NCBI GenBank assembly: GCA_022448105.1
Contig: JAKVAV010000017.1
Coordinates: forward strand, 17,995 to 55,872
Direction of reading: 5' to 3'
DNA from: Flavobacteriales bacterium
Lineage (GTDB): Bacteria; Bacteroidota; Bacteroidia; Flavobacteriales_D; Cryomorphaceae
DNA: 37,878 nucleotides
The position numbers were made by a program, and so were the translations under genes. This document shows positions 25,685 through 33,725 of this stretch, piece by piece. Every line of letters starts with the position of its first letter. Within the stretch, counting starts at the first letter, position 1. Under the pieces are notes generated by a model. It was not told the DNA's origin. It saw only the letters and a list, made by a program, of their open reading frames with translations, and searched no databases.

Positions 25685-26458
25685 GAATAGCCAACAGAAA
25701 TCGATACTTCAACGCTGCTCAGTGTCCTTAAAATGTCAATTTTAAACTAAACAATGGTGGTTGAGCGGCCCATTGAGTGAAGTCAAAACACCAATTCTAA
25801 TACCATAGCTTTCCCTCTCACGACTCGGCCGTGATTTGCCTGAGGAGCGCTAAAGCTGAGTTTAGTTGTTTCCAAAAGAACTAGTGAGATGGTTTGTTGG
25901 ACCTGTTATTCGGTAAGAATCTAAATGTGCATGGGCCCGAACCAAAAAGCGAGCGTGCACTGACTGTGAATAATACAAATCGTCAAAATCACTTGAAAAA
26001 GCTTGTACTTTCGATTGAACAATCGACTACTTCGGGATGATTTTAGAATTGCTTTTGAACGAGAACAAGCATTTTTCAGTTATTCACTTTTGACTCACTT
26101 TTTGTCGAGAAAAAGTGGAATCAATGAGCATCTTAAATATCCAGAGTAAAAGTTTTGCTTTGCTCTGTTTTCAGTCGATAAAAAGGAACCCAAATCTCTT
26201 GGGAAAGCAAAGGTGATTTTACTCTTCACTCCGGGGATTGCGAGGGCAAACCGAATACGTCAATTGTGATGAACACGAAGGCAAGGTTCCGTTGTGAAGT
26301 GCAATCAGAATCAACTATCCATATGGTTGTTCACTTCTCCAGTTTTATCGCTGCAGCTTTCCCGCTAAGGCCGATGGCGTGGCAATCACATAGTAAGCAC
26401 AATACATTTCCCGTTTTAAAAAATTCCAACCAAATTAGAACCCCAATTACAAACACAC
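25685..26458. other. 774-bp gap without a convincing gene; repeat-containing
   Basis: No frame has coding character. The gap holds the 132-bp dispersed repeat (26248-26379) and small inverted repeats such as TCGATTG-AA-CAATCGA (26011-26026). Segments near 25880-25960 (GTTTGTTGGAC, CAAAAAGCGAG) resemble pieces near 34370-34410, which suggests the repeated region is longer than the well-conserved 132 bp. Confidence 0.6.
26248..26379. repeat. Dispersed 132-bp repeat, copy A
   Basis: The segment runs from AAACCGAATACGT to CCGATGGCG and aligns without gaps with 34543-34674, about three-quarters identical by eye. The central AATCAACTATCC and TGTTCACTTCTCC blocks are almost unchanged. An inverted repeat GAAGTG...CACTTC with inner CAAC...GTTG could fold into a hairpin in this copy. 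There are no target-site duplications, no coding frame and no named family that I recognise. Confidence 0.7.
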
Positions 26459-27136
26459 ATGATTCACCTTGATCCTGCTGTTCTTACCTTCCTTCAGAAA
26501 CTCGAGAAAAACAACAACCGAGACTGGTTTGCCAAAAACAAATCGGAATATGTGACAGCCCATGAAAACTTCAAGGCCTTTGCCAACAGCCTGCTCGAGT
26601 CTATTCAGAAGAAAGACAACATCGAGAAGATGAAACTTTTCCGCATCTATCGAGATGTACGCTTCTCCAAAAATAAAGACCCTTACAAGAGTAGTTTCTC
26701 AGGTGGGTTTAGTCGAGCGACGAAAGCCTTGCGCGGCGGGTACTACTTTCACATCCAACCAGGCGGACGCTCTATGGTTGGCGGTGGTTTCTGGCAGCCC
26801 GAGTCACGGGACCTTAAGCGCATCCGGGAAGAGATTGCCATGGATGCACTACCTCTACGCAAGATCATCAACGCTGCTTCTTTCAAAAAACACTTCGGAC
26901 AACTGGAAGGTGACCAGGTAAAGACTGCCCCCAAGGGATACCCCAAAGACCATCCCGATATTGACCTCTTACGCTACAAGTCCTACATCGTCTCTCATCA
27001 CTTTACGGATGAAGAGGTGACGAGCCCCGGCTTTGATAAAGAGATCCTAAAGTACTTCAAAGCCCTCCGCCCCTTCTTCGACTACATGAGCGAAGTTTTG
27101 ACCACGGATTTAAATGGAGTGAGTTTGATTGATTGA
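26459..27136 (+). CDS. DUF2461 domain protein
   Basis: The 225-residue protein matches DUF2461 (TIGR02453) over its whole length: LEKNNNRDWFAKNKSEY near the N-terminus, KLFRIYRDVRFSKNKDPYKSSFSGGF (about 61-86), the GYYFHIQPGGRSMVGGGFWQP block, and the C-terminal HHFTDEEVTSPGF. The family is a conserved cytosolic protein of unknown function; no signal peptide or membrane helix is present. The coding sequence looks more GC-rich, with more CCC and GGC codons, than its neighbours, and the upstream gap contains a dispersed repeat. Both are weak hints of a different history. Confidence 0.88.
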   Translation: MIHLDPAVLTFLQKLEKNNNRDWFAKNKSEYVTAHENFKAFANSLLESIQKKDNIEKMKLFRIYRDVRFSKNKDPYKSSFSGGFSRATKALRGGYYFHIQPGGRSMVGGGFWQPESRDLKRIREEIAMDALPLRKIINAASFKKHFGQLEGDQVKTAPKGYPKDHPDIDLLRYKSYIVSHHFTDEEVTSPGFDKEILKYFKALRPFFDYMSEVLTTDLNGVSLID

Positions 27137-27218
27137 AAAGCTCTCTTTTCGGTTAGGCATGGAATTGTTGCTGAGTGCAGCCTTCTCCACCAGTAACAGA
27201 AGTAAAGCCGCCGAAGAG

Positions 27219-27243
27219 AAAAAATACTGGAATACTGTCCAGT
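27219..27243 (-). terminator. Intrinsic terminator of the DEAD-box helicase gene
   Basis: On the minus strand ACTGGA-CAGTAT-TCCAGT, a 6-bp stem, is followed by A and six T's. It begins 6 nt after the helicase stop codon. Confidence 0.65.
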
Positions 27244-27248
27244 CAGGC

Positions 27249-28538
27249 TTATCTTCTTGAACTGTTCTTTTTACCGCGTTTTCGTCCACTATTGGTACCA
27301 CCCTGTTGCCTTTTTTTGTTGCGATTGGCAAAAAACTCTCTTTTCCTTTTCTGCTTCTCTCTTTCAAATTCCTTTTTCTCCTCCGCCGTCATTGGCTTAT
27401 CGGTTTGAGGAAAGGGATGGTCGTGAACAACTTCGATCTTTTGGCCTATAAGTTTTTCAATATCAAGCACATAAGCATTCTCCTCTGGTTCACATAGTGA
27501 AATAGAAAGCCCCTCCTCTCCTGCTCTTCCGCATCGACCAATTCGATGAACATAGGTCTCCGACTCATTTGGGACGTCGTAATTGATCACATATTTCAAT
27601 TTGTCAATGTCAATACCGCGAGCGGCAATATCAGTAGCGACTAGAAGACGAATTCTGCTTTCTTTAAACTCATTCAGTGCGCGCTGTCTCTGATGTTGGC
27701 TTTTATCGCCATGAATGGCACCGCATTCAATTTTGTTTTTTCGCAAGTCCTTTACGATACGGTCTGCGCCGCGTTTGGTGCGTGAAAAGACCAATACCTG
27801 ATCCATGTCTGGATCTTCTAACAAGTATAGAAGGAGCTTTAGCTTGAGTTTCCTATTGGTGGTGTAGAGTTTTTGCGTGATGGTCTCAGCTGTCGAAGAG
27901 ACCGGAGTCACTTCCACCCTCTTGGGTTTGTACAGTATCTCCTGCGAAAGCTTAAGTATCTTCTTTGGCATCGTGGCAGAGAAAAAGAGCGACTGACGCT
28001 TTCTTGGAAGCAGCTTGATAATACGCTTTATATCATTGATGAAGCCCATATCGAGCATTCGATCTGCTTCATCGAGCACGAAATACTGGATATCAGTGAG
28101 GCGGATAAATTCTTGATCAAGAAGGTCAAGAAGTCTACCCGGTGTGGCAATGACCACTTGTGGTCGACGGCGAAGCGCCTGAGTCTGCGCATTTTGTTTT
28201 ACTCCACCAAAGATGACCGTACTTTTTACTGGTGTGTACTTTCCGTAAATATTGAAGCTCTCACCGATCTGTATGGCCAACTCTCGTGTTGGGGTGACGA
28301 TTAGAGCTAGGGGATTTTTCTGATCAGCATTTCGTTCTGAATTTTTTACTATTTGCTGTATGACCGGAATAGCGAAAGCCGCTGTTTTTCCCGTTCCCGT
28401 TTGAGCTCCACCCAATACATCTCGCCCATGGAGAGCGGCAGGAATAGCCTGGGTTTGAATGGGTGTAGGTCTTTCATATCCTTCTTCTTGCAAAGATTGA
28501 AGGATTGAGGGTATCAATTCTAGTTCTTTAAATGTCAT
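27249..28538 (-). CDS. rhlE: DEAD-box ATP-dependent RNA helicase, RhlE type
   Basis: The 429-residue protein shows all core motifs in order: Q motif (GYERPTPIQTQAIP, 20-33), Walker A AQTGTGKT (45-52), PTREL, TPGRLLDL, DEADRMLDMGF, SAT, VFSRTK, ATDIAARGID and HRIGRCGR. The C-terminus (about 370-429) is a short basic tail rich in Lys, Arg and Asn, as in RhlE-like helicases, probably for RNA binding. It unwinds short RNA duplexes in ribosome assembly or RNA turnover. It converges with the DUF2461 gene and is transcribed alone. Confidence 0.94.
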   Translation of the reverse strand: MTFKELELIPSILQSLQEEGYERPTPIQTQAIPAALHGRDVLGGAQTGTGKTAAFAIPVIQQIVKNSERNADQKNPLALIVTPTRELAIQIGESFNIYGKYTPVKSTVIFGGVKQNAQTQALRRRPQVVIATPGRLLDLLDQEFIRLTDIQYFVLDEADRMLDMGFINDIKRIIKLLPRKRQSLFFSATMPKKILKLSQEILYKPKRVEVTPVSSTAETITQKLYTTNRKLKLKLLLYLLEDPDMDQVLVFSRTKRGADRIVKDLRKNKIECGAIHGDKSQHQRQRALNEFKESRIRLLVATDIAARGIDIDKLKYVINYDVPNESETYVHRIGRCGRAGEEGLSISLCEPEENAYVLDIEKLIGQKIEVVHDHPFPQTDKPMTAEEKKEFEREKQKRKREFFANRNKKRQQGGTNSGRKRGKKNSSRR

Positions 28539-28894
28539 ATTCTAATTTGGCAATTCAACAATCCGGGGACCCGAATTTTCTTCTTTTGAGAGTGGTAAGT
28601 ACGATCAAAGAATTTGATTTGTACTGTGATGTTGGTCTTACTCTTTAATGAGTGGTGAAGGTAGTGGTTTTTTGGAGAGAGATGGTCAAAACCCTGCTTG
28701 ACCATGTAATAAAGAGGTTATCAACCCATACTTTCTAGCGAGAAACATTCTTCTACTATTAGGTTTCAGAAGAGCAATCTTCTGACTTATTCAAGTTATA
28801 GGACGTACCCGTTGAGCAAACGACGCACAAAAAAAGCCATCCCGAATCGTAGGATGGCTTTCTTATAAGTTTTGTTAAGATTAAATAATGGCTG
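28539..28894. other. 356-bp gap between helicase and pseudogene
   Basis: No gene is visible. The gap contains the minus-strand terminator at 28829-28861 and must carry the helicase promoter, but I find no exact TAnnTTTG box on that strand. Confidence 0.5.
28829..28861 (-). terminator. Intrinsic terminator downstream of the duplicated-domain pseudogene
   Basis: On the minus strand the perfect 10-bp stem AAAGCCATCC / GGATGGCTTT with a 9-nt loop runs into seven T's. It lies 33 nt past the last codon of the 28895-29722 gene, so that gene had its own transcript. Confidence 0.85.
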
Positions 28895-29722
28895 TCAGTT
28901 ATACATTGCCATAACAAGGTAATCGAACCCCAATGGATCATTTAAATTTTCAAATTTCATGGTATCAGCGTCTGCAGTCATCAGTTTCCATTCCTGACTC
29001 AAGGCATCGAGCAGGACCGATGAAGGATTAAATCGGAGGGTAAGCCCAATCCCACTTTCATCTTCGCTGGCGTTCCATAGTCTATTTCGCTGTTGACCAC
29101 CACGCACAAGAGTCACCATCCCGTTGGGCTCAAAGTCAAACTTCTCATTATTGAAGTTGCTCGTGCCGTCATTGCCTTGTAAAATAAACTCGTCAACTTC
29201 CCATAAGCTATCCACTAGGTTGGTGGTGAAGTTCTCTACCTCGGCCGACATTACGGGACATCCAGATGGGGTGAATGCTCGCACGTCGCCGTCGTTATCA
29301 ATGAATACTGCATTACTCGGGTTAAGGCTCTCTCTATCGTAGATACCTGAGAGTGCAACAATTAGCGAAGGCAAGGTATCATCCCAGTTTATTGAGAGCT
29401 TTTGGGCACCATCAAGGAATCCTACATTCCAGCTGCCCGGTCATTCGTGCATAAGCGAACGAGAAATCACCATACCGTTGTTCTTAAAGGTTCAAGTGAT
29501 TTCTTCATAGTTTAAGGTTTGGTCTTTGCCTTGAACAGTGAACTCCATGAGGTCAAAGCAACGCTGACCTTGTGGTGAATCAATTTTAGGATCACCCATG
29601 GTAAACTTTGTTTGATGGCCTGGTTCATCCAATTCTGGAGCGTAGAAAGTGTGGAAGGCGTAAAAGCTCCAAGCTAAAATGCCTAGTCTAAAGATGGAAC
29701 AAAATCTTTTAGTTGTCATCAT
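28895..29722 (-). pseudogene. Secreted protein with two tandem copies of one domain, interrupted by two in-frame TGA codons
   Basis: One minus-strand frame of 276 codons runs from ATG 29722 to 28895, broken by TGA at 29494-29492 and 29443-29441. The two halves are homologous to each other: IDSPQGQRCFDLMEFTVQGKD...FKNNGMV in the first and LVDSLWEVDEFILQGND...FEPNGMVTL in the second. This gives a tandem repeat of a lipocalin-like domain of about 120 residues. Both stops could come from TGG by one G-to-A change. The N-terminus is hydrophobic but not a clean signal peptide, perhaps damaged as well. No family name is offered. A single intact terminator follows. Confidence 0.7.
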
Positions 29723-30068
29723 AATTTATTGGTTCGCGTTTCTAAATCCTAAAAATGAATGTAGATTTCGATGAGCTCTTCACCCACATGGGTAATTTTT
29801 GATTAAGTGGCTTGTAATTGATCATACTCCCCCTCCAAGAGGGGGATACCAGATCAACCATATTTGTAGTTCGACACATCAAAATCAACTTCTATTCACT
29901 TCAGAATTTTGTCATTCTTTGAAGGAGGTGGCTTCGAACAACAAAGTGAAGCGAAGTCGGAATAAGAAATTCTTGAAACTACTATTCTGGCCCCGCCTGA
30001 GGTGGCCACTCGCCGTAACAATTGCGCTATAGCTCAATTCACAGAACTATACCTTGCGGTGCAAAGAC
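29723..30068. other. 346-bp gap with stem-loops
   Basis: No gene is visible. It contains a perfect 8-bp GC-rich hairpin, TCCCCCTC-CAA-GAGGGGGA (29828-29846), without a T-run, and the imperfect hairpin AATTGCGC-TATA-GCTCAATT (30020-30039), 30 nt after the sigma operon end, which may mark its 3' end. Confidence 0.5.
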
Positions 30069-31028
30069 CTACTTCTCTCTCAAATAGATCTTTCCATAAC
30101 CCGAATCCAGCTTCATCTTTACCTTTCCGTCGTTCAACTTCAGGTTCATTTTCTTACTGTTACTAAACCAATCTGTTTCTTGTGAGGTCACTTCAAAGTC
30201 CATATCGCTAAGTACCTTATGGCCTTTTGCGTCAATGCTGAGGCTAGCTTCAGCAGGCAGTTCAATATTGATGTAGCCATTCTCGGTGATGAGTGAATAC
30301 AATTTGGTCGGCAGTTCATCGTCAAACTCCACGTTGATGTTCCCACCTATCGTGTTAGCAATGACTGGACCGGTAACATTAGTCAATCTGACTGAGCCAT
30401 ACGTTAACGATATTTCGGCTTCACCGTCAAAATCTATCAGCTCTGAGGGATCACCACCCGTAGAGATAAAAAATGAATTAGAGTTCTTCTTAGAGCAATT
30501 ATCTGAATTCCACAACAACTTAACGGAGTTTGGCACCATGATTTCGTACTTACTATCGAAGGCCCAAAAACGGAACATGTCTTGTGAACTGTCAGGTTGA
30601 TAATCGTTGATGATCAGCTCTCCTGGTTTTTCAGCAATATTTAAAAATAAATCATCCGCTGCATCTTCAGGTTCCTCACCAAGGGGTTCCAAACCCTTTT
30701 CTAATTGCTTCTCCTCCTCTCCCGTGCACCAGTATCGCAAACCTCCCACATCTGCAGAATCAAAAGCATGCACTTGGTCTGAGATACTGACAAAAGCCTC
30801 GGTCATCTCATTGATTTCGTGCAAGTTGTTGGTGTAACGCGTATTCTCATTCAAGCTTTTGATGATCACCTCATCTCCATTGTAGCCACTGATTTTAAGA
30901 TTGGCTTGAGTACAGAGCTTTATCGTTCCAGAATTAAACTTGATACGCTTTTCATTGTCCTGTGCTTCGCTGAAGTTAACAAAGAAAAAAGCGATAATTA
31001 TAGCTGCTAGTCCTTTCATAATGTTCAT
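30069..31028 (-). CDS. Exported DUF4097-like (putative adhesin beta-solenoid) protein
   Basis: The 319-residue protein has a signal peptide cleaved near SEAQ (residue 23). The rest is a strand-rich repeat pattern with short turns (ISGYNGDEVIIKS, LTYGSVRLTNVTGPVIANTIGGNINVEF, ENGYINIELP, LNDGKVKMKLDSGYGKIYL) characteristic of DUF4097/DUF4098 beta-solenoids. An acidic insertion (about 110-135, EEEKQLEKGLEPLGEEPED) is unusual. It is the third gene of the sigma operon, 1 nt after the HEAT gene, so it is likely an effector or sensor in that envelope-stress circuit. A decayed relative lies at 34707-35005. Confidence 0.75.
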   Translation of the reverse strand: MNIMKGLAAIIIAFFFVNFSEAQDNEKRIKFNSGTIKLCTQANLKISGYNGDEVIIKSLNENTRYTNNLHEINEMTEAFVSISDQVHAFDSADVGGLRYWCTGEEEKQLEKGLEPLGEEPEDAADDLFLNIAEKPGELIINDYQPDSSQDMFRFWAFDSKYEIMVPNSVKLLWNSDNCSKKNSNSFFISTGGDPSELIDFDGEAEISLTYGSVRLTNVTGPVIANTIGGNINVEFDDELPTKLYSLITENGYINIELPAEASLSIDAKGHKVLSDMDFEVTSQETDWFSNSKKMNLKLNDGKVKMKLDSGYGKIYLREK

Positions 31029-31029
31029 T

Positions 31030-31659
31030 TTATTTATTGTTTAACATGGCCAGAGTGGCGTGTGCATTTTCCTTTACCACAGGTAAGGTTTCGGTGTCAT
31101 TGATAATTTCTTGAAGTGATTCTTCTGCGCGTCGCTCCCTTAAAATGGTCACAGACTTAATAAGTTTCAGCTGCACCAAAGGTTCTTTTTCGGTGGCTAA
31201 AGCTTCGATGATGTTTTCTCTCACTGCCTCATTTTCTGGAAAGGCCATCAAGGCATCGATGACAGCTATTTTGGAATTGCTGTCTGAATCGTCTTTCAAA
31301 ATCTTGAAGAAAGCTGCTAAGATTTGCTCATCTTCCTTCTGGCGTCTGCTCAAATCCTCGATCTCATAAATGGCTTCCAAACGAGTGCTATTGGTTTGGT
31401 CCTCTCCTAGTGCCACTACTAGTTGATCCCTTCTCTCAATCTCTTCCATTCGATCAATCGTAAAGACTGCCCCAACCGCGACTATTGCGACAATAGTCGC
31501 AGCGATGGATAGCGCCCAGAGTCTTTTGCGCTGAATAGGCTGAGCAGAATGGTGCAACTCACTTTTCAGTCGAGCCTCAAACTCATGATCTCGGTAGTCT
31601 GGCATTCTCTTGTCGTCCAGCTTGCTTCGGTTTTGTCTTATGTATTTCTCTAAGCTCAT
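31030..31659 (-). CDS. Membrane HEAT-repeat protein, probable anti-sigma factor
   Basis: The 209-residue protein has a charged cytoplasmic N-terminus of about 45 residues, one transmembrane helix (about 47-67, LWALSIAATIVAIVAVGAVF), and a helical C-terminal part with about three HEAT-like repeats (LEAIYEIEDL, KIAVIDALMAFPENEAVRENIIEAL, LVQLKLIKSVTI). Its place one nucleotide after an ECF sigma gene, together with this topology, supports an anti-sigma role: the N-terminus binding the sigma factor and the HEAT part sensing outside the membrane. No zinc-binding HxxxCxxC motif is present. Confidence 0.7.
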   Translation of the reverse strand: MSLEKYIRQNRSKLDDKRMPDYRDHEFEARLKSELHHSAQPIQRKRLWALSIAATIVAIVAVGAVFTIDRMEEIERRDQLVVALGEDQTNSTRLEAIYEIEDLSRRQKEDEQILAAFFKILKDDSDSNSKIAVIDALMAFPENEAVRENIIEALATEKEPLVQLKLIKSVTILRERRAEESLQEIINDTETLPVVKENAHATLAMLNNK

Positions 31660-31660
31660 T

Positions 31661-32188
31661 CTAGTGTATTATATTCAGTTCGCGCTGCAATTGCATTTTT
31701 CCTCTGCGGTATTGATTGCGCACAGTACTCTCTTTCAATCCTAGTTGCTGCGCTATTTCTTTATGGGTATAGTCTTCGATCAAGTAGAGCACCAGGGTAA
31801 TCCGCGATCGTTCGTTTAGCCTGTTGATGGCTCTTTTTACTACTTCCGCCTTCAGCGTTATGTCTTCCATTGCCTCTGTTTCGTCTTCATCTTCTAGATC
31901 TATGGACACATCCCAGCGCACTATTCTTTTGTGCTTTTTCAAAAAGTCCAAGGAACAGTTCACGACAATTCTCCGCAACCAGGCACCCAGATTTAAGTTA
32001 TCATCCACATTTACGATGGCTTTGAACGCCTTGATAAATGCATCGTGAACGGTATCCTGAGCATCTTCGCTATCGCCTAGTATTCTGTAGCTCGCATTGT
32101 ACATCATGTCTTTGTGCAATTGATAAACCTGCATCTGAGCCCGCAAGCTATTATTCTTGCATGCCTGTATGAGTGTCGAGTCTTCCAA
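31661..32188 (-). CDS. ECF-type RNA polymerase sigma factor, TTG start
   Basis: The 175-residue protein has sigma region 2 (MYNASYRILGDSEDAQDTVHDAFIKAF, with the usual DAxDxxxxxF pattern), a short acidic linker (EDEDETEAMED) and region 4 with a helix-turn-helix (YTHKEIAQQLGLKESTVRNQYRRGKMQLQREL). It directs RNA polymerase to a specific promoter set, probably envelope related. The first in-frame start is TTG at 32188; an in-frame TAA lies about ten codons upstream with no ATG between, so TTG initiation is required. That weak start may keep the level low. It heads a three-gene operon with 1-nt spacings. Confidence 0.9.
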   Translation of the reverse strand: MEDSTLIQACKNNSLRAQMQVYQLHKDMMYNASYRILGDSEDAQDTVHDAFIKAFKAIVNVDDNLNLGAWLRRIVVNCSLDFLKKHKRIVRWDVSIDLEDEDETEAMEDITLKAEVVKRAINRLNERSRITLVLYLIEDYTHKEIAQQLGLKESTVRNQYRRGKMQLQRELNIIH

Positions 32189-32488
32189 AGTGATTTTCAG
32201 CGGTTTCGTTTATTATCTAACTGCAGTTTCGCGAAAGTGTCTCAAAAAAAATGGGAATTGGCAAAAATTGGGAAATCGGTGGTTCGATGAGGAGGGTGAC
32301 CATTGACTACTAAAGTCAATAATCAGAGTTAGATCAAACAAGAGCTTAAGTCCAAGATGAGCTAGTTTTGCAGCATGAAGAAGAAAGGCATAAACTGCGT
32401 TACGGGGTAAAACAGAATTTTTCAAATATTTTACCTAAATCTTCATCTCTCAACATTTATTAAAGAGTCAGAAACTTATATTTGAAAA
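32189..32488. other. 300-bp divergent intergenic region
   Basis: This region separates the sigma operon from the AraC-type gene. It holds the TATATTTG box for the latter. I find no exact TAnnTTTG match in the direction of the sigma gene, which is consistent with autoregulation from an ECF-type promoter, but that is inference. Confidence 0.4.
32477..32484 (+). promoter_or_regulatory. -7 promoter box of the AraC-type gene (TATATTTG)
   Basis: An exact TAnnTTTG match ends 4 bp before the GTG start codon at 32489. Transcription would begin at or next to that codon, giving a leaderless mRNA. No clear -33 TTG is present at the usual spacing. Confidence 0.5.
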
Positions 32489-33616
32489 GTGGAGTTGCCG
32501 TCGGTTTTCTTTTTAATCATCTATTCGCTTGGCGCTATCCAAGGCCTTTTCTTTGGGGTAATATTGTATAGAGGAATTGATAGTCAAAATAAGACAGCTA
32601 ACAAGATTCTGTCCTTCATACTTTTTGCGCTTTCGTATCGCCTTATCATCCAGTGTCTGAAAATTTTCGGTATTGGCCATTACGATACCTGGTATTATTT
32701 CATGATCGATGTGAATTGGGTCTTTGGGCCTTTGCTATTCTTTTACACCAGAGCCATCGTCGTTCCAGGTAAAAAACTCAGCAAAGGAGATTGGATTCAC
32801 TTTTTGCCACTCCTTATCCAAATAGGCATTAGCGAATTCGTTCGGCTCCAAAACCTCTATTGGGACGGTGCCCGTGAGAGTCTCTCCTGGCTGGGCTATT
32901 GGGGATATGTGGCCTGGATGAATATGCCTACGGTGAATTTAGTGGCAAGTGCAATCATCGTGATCTATTCCATAAAATCGCTCCGATTACTAGCCCGCCA
33001 AAAAGCCCTGCCAACCGTTAAAGAGGACAATTCTCTTTGGATCAAAAGAATCATCATTTCATTCGCGATCTATTTCAGCGTTATACTTGGAATCCTCGTC
33101 ATCGACCTCAGTTCTGCCAAAGACTTGCCTTGGTATTTTCACTTCGAACAGTTTTACTACTACCCTTACTTTATTGGATTGGCCATCCTCACCTATTGGC
33201 TCGGTTTTGAAGGGTACAAGCGCAGAAACCAAGTGGGTTTCCTATTTCGTTCTGAACTCTCCAGTACCGATAAAACACAGCTGGATAATATTTTGAGTAC
33301 GGTCAAAGAGGCCATGGTAAAGGAGCAGCTCTTTAAAGATCCTGAGCTTTCGCTCAATTCGCTTGCAGAAAAAGTAGGTGTGAAAGCTTACCTCATCACT
33401 AAGAGTTTGAGCGAAATTGAAGGAACAAGTTTCAGGGACTTCTTGAATTTATACAGACTCGAAGAATTCAAGAGAATGATGAATGCACCGGAAGCCAAGA
33501 ATTTCGATCTGCTGAGTTTGGCTTTAGAAGTAGGCTTCAACTCCAAGTCTTCATTCAATCGCGCGGTTAAAAAACACTACGGTTTGCTGCCAAGTGAATT
33601 AAGGGCCTCTTCATAG
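32489..33616 (+). CDS. Membrane-bound AraC-family transcriptional regulator
   Basis: The 375-residue protein has an N-terminal half of about six to seven hydrophobic helices (residues about 5-245) and a C-terminal AraC-type double helix-turn-helix (about 265-372; LSLNSLAEKVGVKAYLITKSLSEIEG...FRDFLNLYRLEEFKRMM, LSLALEVGFNSKSSFNRAVKKHYGLLPSELR). This architecture is common in Bacteroidota and is thought to sense a membrane or extracellular signal. The start is GTG 32489: the codon two before it is TGA, so only GTG 32489 or TTG 32495 can begin the frame. The next gene, an exported protein in the same direction, is a natural candidate target. Confidence 0.88.
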   Translation: MELPSVFFLIIYSLGAIQGLFFGVILYRGIDSQNKTANKILSFILFALSYRLIIQCLKIFGIGHYDTWYYFMIDVNWVFGPLLFFYTRAIVVPGKKLSKGDWIHFLPLLIQIGISEFVRLQNLYWDGARESLSWLGYWGYVAWMNMPTVNLVASAIIVIYSIKSLRLLARQKALPTVKEDNSLWIKRIIISFAIYFSVILGILVIDLSSAKDLPWYFHFEQFYYYPYFIGLAILTYWLGFEGYKRRNQVGFLFRSELSSTDKTQLDNILSTVKEAMVKEQLFKDPELSLNSLAEKVGVKAYLITKSLSEIEGTSFRDFLNLYRLEEFKRMMNAPEAKNFDLLSLALEVGFNSKSSFNRAVKKHYGLLPSELRASS

Positions 33617-33700
33617 TTTCAATTCTGTTTTTGACATGTCAAACTAACCAAGAAGAAGTGTCAATTCTCAAAACGAATCGCCTGGGAGACTCCTCTGGCA

Positions 33701-33708
33701 TAGGTTTG
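33701..33708 (+). promoter_or_regulatory. -7 promoter box of the small exported-protein gene (TAGGTTTG)
   Basis: An exact TAnnTTTG match lies 17 bp upstream of ATG 33726. A -33 TTTG is not seen at 17-23 bp, which would fit a promoter that needs an activator such as the adjacent AraC-type protein. Confidence 0.45.
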
Positions 33709-33725
33709 CTAAAAAATCAAATCAC

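Noticed and set aside
26266-26472. A 68-codon frame in the gap before the DUF2461 gene.
   Set aside because: It runs through the dispersed repeat, has no recognisable protein features, and the corresponding part of copy B has no matching frame.
27873-28304. A 143-codon frame antisense to the DEAD-box helicase.
   Set aside because: It lies wholly within strongly conserved helicase motifs on the other strand, so it is a shadow of that gene.
19677-29494. Three in-frame TGA codons in exported-protein genes suggested recoding of TGA to Trp.
   Set aside because: TGA is the real stop in all seven trp-operon overlaps and in other intact genes, and Trp is encoded by TGG throughout, so the standard code applies. 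Mutation is simpler, and one of the genes also carries TAG and frameshifts.
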